From Microvirga puerhi (GTDB lineage Bacteria > Pseudomonadota > Alphaproteobacteria > Rhizobiales > Beijerinckiaceae), in the NCBI RefSeq assembly GCF_020089865.1, contig NZ_JAIRBM010000018.1, positions 42,251 to 106,250 on the forward strand: DNA of 64,000 bases, in the 5' to 3' direction. The notes below the pieces were generated by a model. That model ran no database searches, was not told where the DNA came from, and saw only the letters and a list, made by a program, of their open reading frames with translations. This document shows, one piece after another, positions 41,334-50,741 of the stretch. The translations under genes were made by a program, and so were the position numbers. Each line of letters starts with the position of its first letter. The stretch's first letter is position 1.

Positions 41334-42093
41334 GCTGATATCCTTGGCCGAGGTATACTTTGCGCACGGTCGGGTCATCACGGACTTTTTCCGGGTCGCC
41401 TATGGCAATGACCTCGCCGTAGCTTAGGACCATCAGACGGTCAGCCATCTCGAAGATGATGTCCATGTCGTGTTCGGTCATCACGATGGTGATCCCAGTC
41501 TCGGCCTTCAGCCGCATCAGCAGCTTGGTCATTTCCTTGCGGTCCGAGGGCGACATGCCGGCCATCGGCTCATCGAGCATTAGGATGTCCGGCCTGGTCG
41601 CAAGAGCGATGCAAAATTCCAGGCGTTTTCGGTCACCGTGGGAAAGGTATTGCGCATCGTCGCTCCAGCGGCTTCGGGGAAAGCCAAAACGTTCGAGGAT
41701 CTCCTCGGCCTCAAGGCGAACGTCTGCTGCAGGTGTCCACCGCCACCAGGCTCCGGGGCTTTGGCCGCTATAGCGCAGTCGGGCTTCGATCGAGATGACG
41801 ACGTTCGTCATCAGGTCGACCTCACCGAAGATGCGGGCAACCTGAAACGTTCGCCCAAAGCCGATGCGCGCTCGACGGAACGCGGGAAGCTTAGTCAGAT
41901 CCTCGCCGCGATACCGGACGGTTCCGGCACTAGTCATGCGCTCCCCGGTCAGTACCTTGAAGAGAGTGCTCTTACCGGCTCCATTGGGGCCTATGATGGC
42001 GAAAGTCTCGCTCTCAGAAACTTGTAGGGATACACCATGAAGGACCTTCAAAGCGCCGTAGCTCATCTCGATCCCTTGCGCGTCGAGGATCAT
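41326..42093 (-). CDS. livG: branched-chain amino acid-type ABC transporter ATPase LivG
   Basis: A 255-residue ATPase. Walker A GPNGAGKSTLFKVLTG, GFGRTFQVARIF (LivG motif), signature LSHGDRKRLEFCIALATRPDILMLDEPMAGMSP and H-loop TEHDMDIIF. Start at 42093 overlaps the livM stop (ATGA). Confidence 0.9.
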   Translation of the reverse strand: MILDAQGIEMSYGALKVLHGVSLQVSESETFAIIGPNGAGKSTLFKVLTGERMTSAGTVRYRGEDLTKLPAFRRARIGFGRTFQVARIFGEVDLMTNVVISIEARLRYSGQSPGAWWRWTPAADVRLEAEEILERFGFPRSRWSDDAQYLSHGDRKRLEFCIALATRPDILMLDEPMAGMSPSDRKEMTKLLMRLKAETGITIVMTEHDMDIIFEMADRLMVLSYGEVIAIGDPEKVRDDPTVRKVYLGQGYQHA

Positions 42094-43106
42094 GCGTGGC
42101 CTCCCTTGACAGGGCCTTTGCGGCGCTTTGCCAGTTGGCGCAGCGTTCCGAGGATGCCTTGTGGAGCAACCAGGACGACCGCAATCAGGCTGGCGCCCAC
42201 GAGCACTTCGGACAGCCCGGTGAAGGTCCGCGTGAAATAGTTCAGTGCGCTCAGGCCAACGATTCCAACCACTGGCCCCCAGAAGAAGCCAGCTCCGCCG
42301 AGGAGTGTCGCGAAGATCGGCTGCGCGGAATGCAGCCAATTTACATATTCCGGCGTCACGATCTGCCCCCACGGAGCCAGAAGCGCGCCGGCTACAGCAG
42401 CGAATGCCCCGGATATCGTGAAAGCGAACACCCGGATCCGCCAGGCGTCGATTCCGATAAATTCGGCGCGCTCAGAATCGATGCGAACCGCCTGCATTGC
42501 TCGTCCCAAATGGCCCTTTACCAGTAGCCACATAAGCCCCACCGCGACGAGACAGACGAAAAGAACAAAGTAGTAGTTTGCCAGGGGTCGATTGAGATCG
42601 ACGGTGAACAGCCCGAAGTTCATCACGGGGCGAGGTATTGCCGATATTCCCTCGTCATGCCCGAAATAATCTGAGTAGCCGATCAGAACGACGACGAGTT
42701 GCGATAGAGCGAGCGTGAGAACAGAGAACTGAATTCCGCTTGCTCTTCGCAGAACGATCAAGGCAACTAGGAAGGCCCCGACAGCTCCGAGCACGGCACA
42801 AATCAGCAATACAAGAATGAAGTGAATATCATATCCATAACGCAATGTCGCTGCCGCGACATAGGCTCCGATGCCAAAGAATGCGGCATGTCCGAAGGAA
42901 ACCAGACCCGCATAAGAGAATAGGAGATTCCAGGAGAGGGCGAAGACGATCTCGATCATGGCAAAGCCAGCGATGAAGACCAGCCCCGGATTGACGAGAT
43001 AGGGAGCAAAGAGAAACGCCGCGAACAACAGCAGCAGCGCGATCGATGCGATGCGATTCATCGGAACAATTCCAGATGGCGACACGATTGATACAGCGCG
43101 ATTCAT
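42090..43106 (-). CDS. livM: branched-chain amino acid-type ABC transporter permease LivM
   Basis: A 338-residue permease with about nine helices. Signatures: GLVSFGHAAFFGIGAYVAA, GIQFSVLTLALSQL, GRAMQAVRIDSERAEFIGIDAWRIRVFAFTISGAFAAVAGAL and the loop following. Start at 43106 overlaps the livH stop. An alternative internal ATG at 43061 would drop 15 residues. Confidence 0.9.
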   Translation of the reverse strand: MNRAVSIVSPSGIVPMNRIASIALLLLFAAFLFAPYLVNPGLVFIAGFAMIEIVFALSWNLLFSYAGLVSFGHAAFFGIGAYVAAATLRYGYDIHFILVLLICAVLGAVGAFLVALIVLRRASGIQFSVLTLALSQLVVVLIGYSDYFGHDEGISAIPRPVMNFGLFTVDLNRPLANYYFVLFVCLVAVGLMWLLVKGHLGRAMQAVRIDSERAEFIGIDAWRIRVFAFTISGAFAAVAGALLAPWGQIVTPEYVNWLHSAQPIFATLLGGAGFFWGPVVGIVGLSALNYFTRTFTGLSEVLVGASLIAVVLVAPQGILGTLRQLAKRRKGPVKGGHA

Positions 43107-43978
43107 TGAGACTGTTCCGGCCAAAGCCCATGCGGGCGTATCAACACTAGGATGATCAGCAGTGCATATGAGCTGATGCCCGGCATCGTCGGCATCAGCA
43201 CCGAGTTGAGGCTCTCGGCGAGACCGAAGATGATCGCCGCGATGAACGCGCCGCGGATCGACCCGAGACCGCCCACGATCACCGCGCAGAAGGCCAGCAG
43301 GAGATAGGAATGGCCAAGATCGAGCGACAGCGCCTGATTGGCGACGAGCAATCCGCCGGCCAAGCCTGCAAGCGCGAAGCTGGTCGCTACCGAGATCAGC
43401 TTGAGGCGCCGAACCCGCAGACCCAGGACGTCGGCCATCCAAGGATCGCGGGCGACAGCCAAAATCTGCTTTCCGAGCCATGTCCGGTTAAGCCCAATTT
43501 CAAGCATCAAGAAAACCGCCAGACCGCATGCGATGATGAACAATCCGTAATAGGATATCGGAATGCCGATGTCGGCGATGCCGCCAAGGATGGCAGGTGG
43601 ATAGATGGCGTGTATGCCTTGGCCGAACACAATCCGCGTACTGCCCGTACAGAAAAGCATGATGCCGAAGGCGGCCATGAGGGTGTAGTCCGCCGGTACT
43701 CCAGCAAGACGCCGGAATATGGTCAGGTCGGCGAGGACTCCGATGCTGCCGACCACGATGGTTGCGATCAGGGCTGCCGCCAGAAAGATCCAAAGAGATG
43801 AGGCCTCCTGTCCAGTCACAGCGTACGCTACATAGGCGCCGATCATGAAGAACGCGCCGTGCGCGAAGTTGAAGATCTTCATGATCCCAAAGGCGAGGGT
43901 GAGCCCTGCGGATACCAGGAAGATCGCCATCCCAAGGACAAGGCCGTTGAAGATCGAATAGAGATAGAGCATCGTCAC
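43103..43978 (-). CDS. livH: branched-chain amino acid-type ABC transporter permease LivH
   Basis: A 291-residue permease. AFGIMKIFNFAHGAFFMIGAYVAY, QILAVARDPWMADVLGLRVRRLKLISVATSFALAGLAGGLL and FIAAIIFGLAESL. It overlaps the ligase gene by four bases, an unusual junction of catabolic enzyme and transporter. Confidence 0.9.
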   Translation of the reverse strand: MTMLYLYSIFNGLVLGMAIFLVSAGLTLAFGIMKIFNFAHGAFFMIGAYVAYAVTGQEASSLWIFLAAALIATIVVGSIGVLADLTIFRRLAGVPADYTLMAAFGIMLFCTGSTRIVFGQGIHAIYPPAILGGIADIGIPISYYGLFIIACGLAVFLMLEIGLNRTWLGKQILAVARDPWMADVLGLRVRRLKLISVATSFALAGLAGGLLVANQALSLDLGHSYLLLAFCAVIVGGLGSIRGAFIAAIIFGLAESLNSVLMPTMPGISSYALLIILVLIRPHGLWPEQSQ

Positions 43979-45576
43979 GCGCTGCTTCCTTCCTCATTCA
44001 TCGCCAACGCTTTCAACTCGTTCTTCTGGACCTTCCCGACCGTGTTGACGGGCAGCGACGAGACGACGAACAGGCGCTCAGGATATTTCTGCTTTGCAAG
44101 TCCCAGCATATCTAGATGAAGAGTCATGTCGGCGAACGTGAACGTTCCGCCGTCCACAGGGAGGACGAAGGCGACCACGATCTCTCCCCGGTCGCGATCT
44201 GGGACGCCCACGACGGCCGACTGACGTACGGATTGATGTCGGGCCAAGGCGTTCTCGATCTCGAGCGGACTGATATTCTCGCCCTTCCGGATAATGATGT
44301 CCTTCTTGCGACCCGTAATCTGTAAGAAGCGGCCGGAGATGCGCTTGCCGATATCTCCCATGCGGAAGAACCCATCGCTGGCGAAAATGCCTTCCTCGTC
44401 GGCTGGGTCCAGATACCCGAGCAGCATCTGCGATGCTCTGACAGCAATTTCTCCCGATTCTCCCTCCACAACAGGCGTTCCCTCATCGGAGAGAATCTGT
44501 AGTTCTGCGGTGCACTCGCCATCTGTGTCGGCGCGCTCTTCGGCCTCAACGCGGGTCCGTACGCCTGGACAGACCAGAGGCACTTCGGTCGAACCATAGG
44601 CTCGCGATACGACTGCAGCTTGAAATTGCGCGAGTCCGCGCCGCACCAACTCCGGCGGGACGCTTGCTCCGCCACAGATGTAGCGGCGCAGGCTCGGTAG
44701 TCCCGAATCTGCCCGTTGAGCGGCGGCAATCAGGCCTGAAAGGAATGGTGTTGCACCGGCCATGAAGGTAGCGCTGTGGGCATCGATCGCCCTGACCGCC
44801 TCATCAGGATCCCAGCTTTCGGCAAGCAGCGCGGTGCAGCCGGTCATCCACGGAAATTCGAACGCGTAGATCGAGCCGCCGATATGTCCGATGGGGGAGG
44901 GCACGTAGAGTCGATCATCCTTGCCGATCTGCCAGAAATCGGCTGTCCGGCTGATCAGCGCGTCGAAGGTCCCATGACTATGCATAACGCCCTTTGGCCG
45001 TCCTGTGCTACCTGATGTGAACAGGATCGTCTTGAGATCACCGGCCGAAGCCGGCTGCGGTTCCGCAGGCTCATGCTCAAGGAGGCGTTCGAACGTGTTC
45101 GGCCCCGAGCGGTCACCTCGAACTGTAAAGACATGCTGTGGTCGCTGTGCCAGCCGGTCAATGAGGCTTGGGTAATCGAACTCTCTGAATCGCTCCGGTA
45201 CGAAGATGACTTCAATGCTGCAAGTAGGCAGTATGACCCCGAGTTCGGCTGCGCGATAAATCGTCAGCAGGGGCACGAGTCTAAAACCGAACAGGGCCGC
45301 TGCGAGATTGACGACGCAGGCTTCCCACCAGTTCGGTAGCTGGAAGGCAATGGCTGCCCCGGGAGCAATCCCTCGCGAGAGCAGCGCTCCACCGAGCCGG
45401 CGCGCGGCATCGACCATCTCGGCTCGGGTGACGGTTCGCTCTGCGTTGATGACCACGACCCGATCAGGATCATCCGCTGTCTTTTGGAGAGCAATAATCC
45501 CGAGGCTGCGTCCGTCTGTATTTGTGACCCGACCGGCGCCCCTCAGCGCGGCCAGCCTCTGATCCAAAACCGCCAT
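43975..45576 (-). CDS. AMP-dependent acyl-CoA synthetase/ligase
   Basis: A 533-residue ANL-family ligase. Motifs: TILFTSGSTGRPKGVMHSHG (P-loop), YGSTEVP (A5), GFFRMGDIGKRISGRFLQITGRKKDIIIRKGENISPLEIE (A7-A8) and late NTVGKVQKNEL with the catalytic Lys. Activates a carboxylic acid with ATP and CoA; the substrate should be the compound imported by the Liv system that flanks it. GGAAGA before ATG 45576. Overlaps livH. Confidence 0.88.
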   Translation of the reverse strand: MAVLDQRLAALRGAGRVTNTDGRSLGIIALQKTADDPDRVVVINAERTVTRAEMVDAARRLGGALLSRGIAPGAAIAFQLPNWWEACVVNLAAALFGFRLVPLLTIYRAAELGVILPTCSIEVIFVPERFREFDYPSLIDRLAQRPQHVFTVRGDRSGPNTFERLLEHEPAEPQPASAGDLKTILFTSGSTGRPKGVMHSHGTFDALISRTADFWQIGKDDRLYVPSPIGHIGGSIYAFEFPWMTGCTALLAESWDPDEAVRAIDAHSATFMAGATPFLSGLIAAAQRADSGLPSLRRYICGGASVPPELVRRGLAQFQAAVVSRAYGSTEVPLVCPGVRTRVEAEERADTDGECTAELQILSDEGTPVVEGESGEIAVRASQMLLGYLDPADEEGIFASDGFFRMGDIGKRISGRFLQITGRKKDIIIRKGENISPLEIENALARHQSVRQSAVVGVPDRDRGEIVVAFVLPVDGGTFTFADMTLHLDMLGLAKQKYPERLFVVSSLPVNTVGKVQKNELKALAMNEEGSSA

Positions 45577-45641
45577 AATCGATCTTCCGTGCTGCATAAT
45601 GCGACTCTGCCGGTGCCAATGCGCCGGCAGAGAAGGTCCTG

Positions 45642-46889
45642 TTAGCCGAACTTCAGAGCAATGCCCGGGGTCGGATCGCCTGCGAAGGGGGTGCCGTCGA
45701 TGCGCGCGGAGTCAATGACTTCCCAACCATCCTGGTTATTGGCTGGGCCGATGAGGGCATAGTTGACGTCGCAGAGTGCCTGATGGTCTTCCTTGCGCAG
45801 CGTGGTCGGTCCTTTGACCGTATCGAACTTCAACCCTTCCAGGGCAGGGATGAGTTCTTTGCTGCTGTCCCCAGCGCCGTTCTTCATAGCTGCAGCGATG
45901 GCCAACACGACCGTGTGTGCCATGCCGATGAAGCCGTCTGGATGCTGCCCATAGCCTTTCGCGCGGAAGGTTTCGACGACCTGCTTCGCGATCGGATTGT
46001 CGCGGTACGCGCCATAGTACCAGTGGAACCCTGACCAGAAATTGGCCGGCATCCGGTTCTTCAGCGCCATCGGAGCAACGAACTCGCTTCCGGTGGTGTA
46101 CATAGCCTTGAGGCGTGAGGCCAAGCCCAGCTGAGTCGCCTGCTGTAGGAAGGTTGCCTCATCGGTGCCACCGACGCCAATGACCAAGCCTTCTATGCCC
46201 TGACTGATAAGGCGCGCGATCTCGTTGCGATAATCCGTTGCGCCAAACTTGACCCAGACGGTATCCTTCAACTGGACCTCTGCATTGTGGAGCTTGCGAT
46301 AGGCTTCTGGCAGGCGACTATTGTAGACTTCCACCACTGAGCGTCCGACCTGGATGTCGGGCGAAATCGACCCCCAGACGCGGACATTGGGGTAACGTTG
46401 AGCCATGAGGTGCGAGCCCGCACCGATGCGCATGGCTGAGTAGTCGGTGACTCTGAAGTAGTTGGGGCGGAAATCTTCATGCGTAAGGTTGTTTCCGTGC
46501 GCGGCAGCCGTCAACAGGACCGAGTCGAGCTCGCCCATGATGCCGCTCAATGCCAGAGCGACGCCACTGCTGTTGACGCCACCAAAGATACGCACACCGC
46601 TCGCAGCAAGCTCGCGCGCGGCCGCCACGGCTGTTTCCGGTTTGAGATCGTCGCTACGTACGACGATTTCCAGTTTGCGGCCGTTGACGCCACCGGCAGC
46701 ATTGATGGCTTCAGCGGCGATTTCCATACCTCGAACATGGTTCTGCCCGAACTGGCTGTAGCCACCGACCAGACTCGTGATGCAGCCGATGCGGATCGGG
46801 GCACTCTGTGAGATGGCCGGCATCGGAAAGCCTGCCAGAGCCGATGCGCCGAGCGCTCCGCCCATGAATTCTCTTCTATTTATCTTCAT
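45642..46889 (-). CDS. livK: ABC transporter substrate-binding protein, LivK type
   Basis: A 415-residue periplasmic binding protein with a probable twin-arginine signal: NRREFMGGALGASALAGFPMPAIS. The mature part has the Leu/Ile/Val-binding fold: IRIGCITSLVGGYSQFGQNHVRGMEIAAEAINAAGGVNGRKLEIVVRSDDLKPETAVAAARELAASGVRIFGG. In this size class it often binds aromatic or fatty acids instead of amino acids. Located just upstream of the ligase. Confidence 0.9.
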   Translation of the reverse strand: MKINRREFMGGALGASALAGFPMPAISQSAPIRIGCITSLVGGYSQFGQNHVRGMEIAAEAINAAGGVNGRKLEIVVRSDDLKPETAVAAARELAASGVRIFGGVNSSGVALALSGIMGELDSVLLTAAAHGNNLTHEDFRPNYFRVTDYSAMRIGAGSHLMAQRYPNVRVWGSISPDIQVGRSVVEVYNSRLPEAYRKLHNAEVQLKDTVWVKFGATDYRNEIARLISQGIEGLVIGVGGTDEATFLQQATQLGLASRLKAMYTTGSEFVAPMALKNRMPANFWSGFHWYYGAYRDNPIAKQVVETFRAKGYGQHPDGFIGMAHTVVLAIAAAMKNGAGDSSKELIPALEGLKFDTVKGPTTLRKEDHQALCDVNYALIGPANNQDGWEVIDSARIDGTPFAGDPTPGIALKFG

Positions 46890-46932
46890 TGTATCCTCCC
46901 GACTTGACGATATTGATGATTGACTTTCTGCG

Positions 46933-47724
46933 CTATGTTTCGCGCTTTTTTAGCTTCTTCTTCATCGCCTTCACCGCATTGCGGTGCTCCTCGGAGCGCA
47001 TGGACAGCGATTCGTACGCGATGCCCGGATCCATGAGAGCATGCGCAATGCGCTTGAGTTCCAGATTGATGGTGGTTTTCGTCCACCGGATCGCCTGAGT
47101 GGCACCGTCCAGGAGCTCGCGGCAGAAGATGCCGACCCTATCGTCGAGCTCGGCATCGGGCACCGCGTGATTGATCAGCCCAATTTCTGCCGCTTTCGAT
47201 GCCGTGAGCAGCGTTCCGCTCATCAGGTATTCTTTGGCGCGCGCAAAGCCGATTAGCTGTGGCCAGATGATCGCTCCACCGTCGCCTGCGACGAGGCCGA
47301 CCTTGACATGGGGATCGCCGATCTTCGCCGATTCTGCAGCGAAGATCACGTCGCAGAGCAGTGCGATCGTCGCTCCCAGACCAACCGCATGACCGTTTAC
47401 CTTGGCGATAATCGGCTTCTCAAGATCAAGAAGCGTAAAGACGATCCGCTTCGCATCGGCTGCCTCGCGATCAAATTCGGCCGGATTCGCGATGCACTCC
47501 TCCATCCGATCCAGGTCCCCACCGGCCGAGAAGGCGCGGCCAGCGCCGGTTAGGACGATCACGTCCGATCCCGGATCGGTCGCAGCAAAGCGTAGCGCAT
47601 CGATGATTTCGATGTGCATGACCGCCCCGAATGCATTCAAAACTTCAGGTCGGTTGAGCGTGATGGTCAGCAGGCGCTCCCGACGCGCCAGCAGCAATGT
47701 TCTGTATTCGGGCAGGTGGTTCAC
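46933..47724 (-). CDS. enoyl-CoA hydratase/isomerase (crotonase)
   Basis: A 263-residue crotonase. RPEVLNAFGAVMH, FSAGGDLDRMEEC oxyanion hole, then GHAVGLGATIALLCDVIFAAESAKIGDPHVKVGL. Neither of the two canonical glutamates is evident (GATIAL and PHVKVG), so it may not be a simple hydratase. A GTG start at 47724 overlaps the acyl-CoA dehydrogenase stop (GTGA); GGAG lies 7 bases before. Highly basic C-terminus (KAMKKKLKKRE). Confidence 0.84.
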   Translation of the reverse strand: MNHLPEYRTLLLARRERLLTITLNRPEVLNAFGAVMHIEIIDALRFAATDPGSDVIVLTGAGRAFSAGGDLDRMEECIANPAEFDREAADAKRIVFTLLDLEKPIIAKVNGHAVGLGATIALLCDVIFAAESAKIGDPHVKVGLVAGDGGAIIWPQLIGFARAKEYLMSGTLLTASKAAEIGLINHAVPDAELDDRVGIFCRELLDGATQAIRWTKTTINLELKRIAHALMDPGIAYESLSMRSEEHRNAVKAMKKKLKKRET

Positions 47725-48641
47725 AGTGCACTCCAACGTTTCGCCGATACGGCCGCCAAGTTCGCGTCCGCACCGGAAAGCGATGAGCGCAGCAATCGGG
47801 CGCGATACGTCCAGCGATGAAGCGGATGCTCAAGGGTTAGCCCCATCGCGCCCATAAACTGATGAAGATCATAGATGACCTTTGTCGAGGCTTCCTGCAC
47901 GTAGCCCAGGGCCGCCGCTGCATCTGCCGGCCCGATTCTCTGTGCGGACTTGAGCGTCAGCCAATAGGCAGCTTCAATTTTCGTGGCAGCGCTTGCCAGA
48001 CGATGCTGGAGAGCCTGAAAGCTACCCAGTGGACGCCCGAACTGATGCCTCTCCCGAACATGTGCGACGACGGCATCGAGACCACCCTTGAGCGCACCGG
48101 TCATCTCGGCTGCCAGAGCGATACGCCAACTGTCGTGCACGGCATCCGGATCGGCGTCGATCGGTTGCCAATCGAGCTCCCTGGTCTTGAGAAGGCCCAT
48201 CGGATAGGCGAAGAGACTTTCGACAGGCTCGACCGCATCCGGATTCAAGATCGCCGCGCTTATTCTATCGCTACCAAGGAACAGAACTGATTTAGCCATA
48301 GGGAGGAAACGGATGGGATCTTCCGCGTGCCTCTCGATGACGGCGATCGGACGCGGCAATTCGGGAGCATATTGTGGGCGAAGAATCGATGATGCGGCGC
48401 ATTCCACAGCGATCGGTAGACTTGCGACGCGGTAGGTCATGGCCGCGGCTGCAACGAGGCCGAGAGTCTCTTCGACGGCGCAATCGAAGAACCCGTTTTC
48501 CTCCATCATTGTGTCGAAGGGCGCCGACCAGTCGAAGCGCGCCCATTCGTGCGCTTGCCTCCAGCCAGCCTCTTCCGACTCCATCATCTGCTCGAGGACG
48601 GAGAGAAAAGTCGCCTGATCCTCGTTCGGATTGAACCGCAT
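47721..48641 (-). CDS. acyl-CoA dehydrogenase, short subunit of a pair
   Basis: A 306-residue acyl-CoA dehydrogenase, shorter than the usual 380. The middle FAD-domain part is degenerate; helices with HQFGRPLGSFQALQHRLASAATKIEAAYWL and YDLHQFMGAMGLTLEHPLHRWTYRA are conserved. It lacks the C-terminal EIQRxIIA signature. Start at 48641 overlaps the upstream long dehydrogenase (TGATG), and the pair resembles heteromeric alpha2beta2 dehydrogenases in which one chain supplies FAD contacts only. Confidence 0.82.
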   Translation of the reverse strand: MRFNPNEDQATFLSVLEQMMESEEAGWRQAHEWARFDWSAPFDTMMEENGFFDCAVEETLGLVAAAAMTYRVASLPIAVECAASSILRPQYAPELPRPIAVIERHAEDPIRFLPMAKSVLFLGSDRISAAILNPDAVEPVESLFAYPMGLLKTRELDWQPIDADPDAVHDSWRIALAAEMTGALKGGLDAVVAHVRERHQFGRPLGSFQALQHRLASAATKIEAAYWLTLKSAQRIGPADAAAALGYVQEASTKVIYDLHQFMGAMGLTLEHPLHRWTYRARLLRSSLSGADANLAAVSAKRWSAL

Positions 48642-49795
48642 CACGTGGCCTCCCGGGGAAGATCGAGCCAATGACGGGCAATGAGGCCGAGTTGGATTTC
48701 GGCCGCGCCGGCGGCGATACCGGTCACGATGGCACGCTCATGATGCGCGAGATGGGCAGGGAAGGCCCGTCCGCTGAACGTATCTGGCAGGAAGTCCAGG
48801 CCGAAATCTGTCACAGCGTGATCGGCCTCGACGACTGCGACCCGAGCCATGCTGGCTTCGGCTCCGATCATCTCACCGCGGGCGCGCTTGTCGACCGCCC
48901 GATAGACGAGCATCCGGGCTGCCTCGCACGAGGCCAATGCCGAGCCGGCACGGGCCCGCACGACATGATCTTCGAATGCCCCACGTGCCGCGAGCTCCCG
49001 CACCATGCCGCCAAGCACGCGGACCGCAAGCTCGTAGCGCGGGATCCCCACACGCTCATTGGCAAGCGAATAGCTAATGATGGACCAAGCCTCTCCCTCC
49101 TCGCCGAGCCTGGCGGAGACCGGCACGCGGACATTCGTGAAGAACATCTCGTGGATATCGCCGTGGCCAATGAGGCTAGGGATAGCCCGGACCTCGATGC
49201 CTGGTGTCGACATAGGCACGAGGAAGATGGCGATGCCGGCCTTGCCCATCGCCTCTCCAGTCGTACGCGCGAGCAGAAAGCAGTGCTGCGCCATGGCGGC
49301 GTACGAGGTCCAGATCTTGTTTCCGTTGATGATATATGCATCGCCATCCCGCTCGGCGTGCGTGCGAAGGCTTGCAAGGTCGGAACCTGCATTCGGCTCC
49401 GAAAAGCCCTGGCACCAGATGGCCTTTCCTGCGGCCATTTCAGGGATGTAGCGCCGTTTCTGCTCCGGGGTGCCGAAACGCATGAGCGTTGGCCCGATCC
49501 AGTTTACATTCATGTATTGTGCGCCGCGGGGCTCGCCAGCGGCCCACATCTCCTCACCGAGAATGAAGTGCTCCCAGGCCGGGCGGTTCGCGCCACCCCA
49601 CTCCACCGGCCAATGCGGCACGAGAAGACCCGCCTCGGCGAGTTTGGGGCAAAAATCCAGGCTGAATTCGGTTTGCTCGCGGGATCCGGGGCCGTGCCGG
49701 GAGATCTCGACCCAGTTGGGCGGCAGTTCCCGCTCCAAAAAGTTGCGTATTCGCGCGCGGTAGGTCCGATCCTCCTCGGTCCAGTCAAAGTCCAT
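48641..49795 (-). CDS. acyl-CoA dehydrogenase, long subunit of a pair
   Basis: A 384-residue FAD dehydrogenase. WCQGFSEPNAGSDLASLRTHAERDGDAYIINGNKIWTSYA (substrate and FAD contacts) is clear, and the C-terminal GAAEIQLGLIARHWLDLP is the family end. ATG at 49795 preferred over GTG at 49816. First gene of a leftward block and immediately followed by its short partner. Confidence 0.86.
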   Translation of the reverse strand: MDFDWTEEDRTYRARIRNFLERELPPNWVEISRHGPGSREQTEFSLDFCPKLAEAGLLVPHWPVEWGGANRPAWEHFILGEEMWAAGEPRGAQYMNVNWIGPTLMRFGTPEQKRRYIPEMAAGKAIWCQGFSEPNAGSDLASLRTHAERDGDAYIINGNKIWTSYAAMAQHCFLLARTTGEAMGKAGIAIFLVPMSTPGIEVRAIPSLIGHGDIHEMFFTNVRVPVSARLGEEGEAWSIISYSLANERVGIPRYELAVRVLGGMVRELAARGAFEDHVVRARAGSALASCEAARMLVYRAVDKRARGEMIGAEASMARVAVVEADHAVTDFGLDFLPDTFSGRAFPAHLAHHERAIVTGIAAGAAEIQLGLIARHWLDLPREAT

Positions 49796-49811
49796 TGGCG
49801 TTTCCAAATGG

Positions 49812-49824
49812 CCCACAAAGTGGG
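49812..49824. promoter_or_regulatory. palindrome in divergent dehydrogenase/SDR promoter
   Basis: CCCAC and GTGGG flank AAA, perfectly symmetric, 17 bases before the dehydrogenase start. A further CCCACTTT lies at 49861-49868, the inverse of AAAGTGGG at 49817-49824. Candidate operator; the region also serves the rightward SDR gene. Confidence 0.35.
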
Positions 49825-50029
49825 ACTGTTCTTGAATCTGTCGTTTTGAAAAAAGTGCAGCCCACTTTGATGGATGTCAAGAAAGTTCGGCACGAGTGCT
49901 ATTGAAAAATGAGCGATTTAAGATCACTGTGTTGGCGAATACGCTATTCAAGCCCACTGCGGTGCGTCGGGCGATATCAGTTACGTCCAATGTGTTCCAT
50001 ATAATGAGACAGTGGGTCTCGGAGGAAAC

Positions 50030-50734
50030 ATGCGAACGACTATATTGACCGGATGCGGCGGTGGAATGGGACGCGCGATCTGTGCGGAAATGAAAAATGC
50101 GGGCGATCGCGTGGTCGGGCTTGACAAGCCAGGTACGGAAAGCGGCATTGAGCATGAGCGTCCCGATCGATTCATTCCCTGCGATCTTTCCGATATCGAT
50201 GACACTCGCCGGGCTCTGGACGACCTTGCGGAAGAGGTTGGCATCGGCTGCCTTGTGAACTGTGCGGGTCTGTACGAAAAGAAGACGGTCTTCGAACTTA
50301 CGTTGGAAGACTTCGATCGAGTCCTGACGGTCAACCTACGGGCACCTTTCCTTCTCAGCCAACAACTTGCCAAGCGCATGGCCGACGATGGTGGCGGTGT
50401 GATCGTCAATATTGCGTCGATCAACGGCAAACTCGGGAGCCCGATCATTCCTTATGGGACGTCCAAGGCCGGCCTCATCGGGCTGACACGTAGCCTCGCC
50501 AAAACACTTGCGCCCTACAACATTCGCGTCAATGCAATCGCACCGGGCACCATCCGCACGCCTATGGCGGCTTCTGTCGATTCGATCCAGATGGAGCGAC
50601 AGATGTATAGCGTCGCGATGGGACGGGTAGGCGAGCCTCGGGAGATCGCCACCGTGGTTCGCTTCTTGGCGAGCGCAGATTCAACCTACATGACCGGCAG
50701 CATCGTCGATGTCGCCGGCGGCTGGATATCGTGA
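50030..50734 (+). CDS. short-chain dehydrogenase/reductase (SDR)
   Basis: A 234-residue SDR. TGCGGGMGRAI cofactor loop, NIASINGKLG with Ser, PYGTSKAG (Tyr, Lys) and the C-terminal YMTGSIVDVAGGW. GGAGGAAAC directly precedes ATG 50030. Starts the rightward block of the island. Likely 3-hydroxyacyl-CoA or ring-alcohol dehydrogenase, inferred from position. Confidence 0.88.
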   Translation: MRTTILTGCGGGMGRAICAEMKNAGDRVVGLDKPGTESGIEHERPDRFIPCDLSDIDDTRRALDDLAEEVGIGCLVNCAGLYEKKTVFELTLEDFDRVLTVNLRAPFLLSQQLAKRMADDGGGVIVNIASINGKLGSPIIPYGTSKAGLIGLTRSLAKTLAPYNIRVNAIAPGTIRTPMAASVDSIQMERQMYSVAMGRVGEPREIATVVRFLASADSTYMTGSIVDVAGGWIS

Positions 50735-50741
50735 GCCAGAA

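Noticed and set aside
48671..49849. A 392-residue plus-strand frame
   Set aside because: Exact antisense of the long acyl-CoA dehydrogenase, whose motifs are clear on the minus strand; long antisense frames are expected in high-GC genes.
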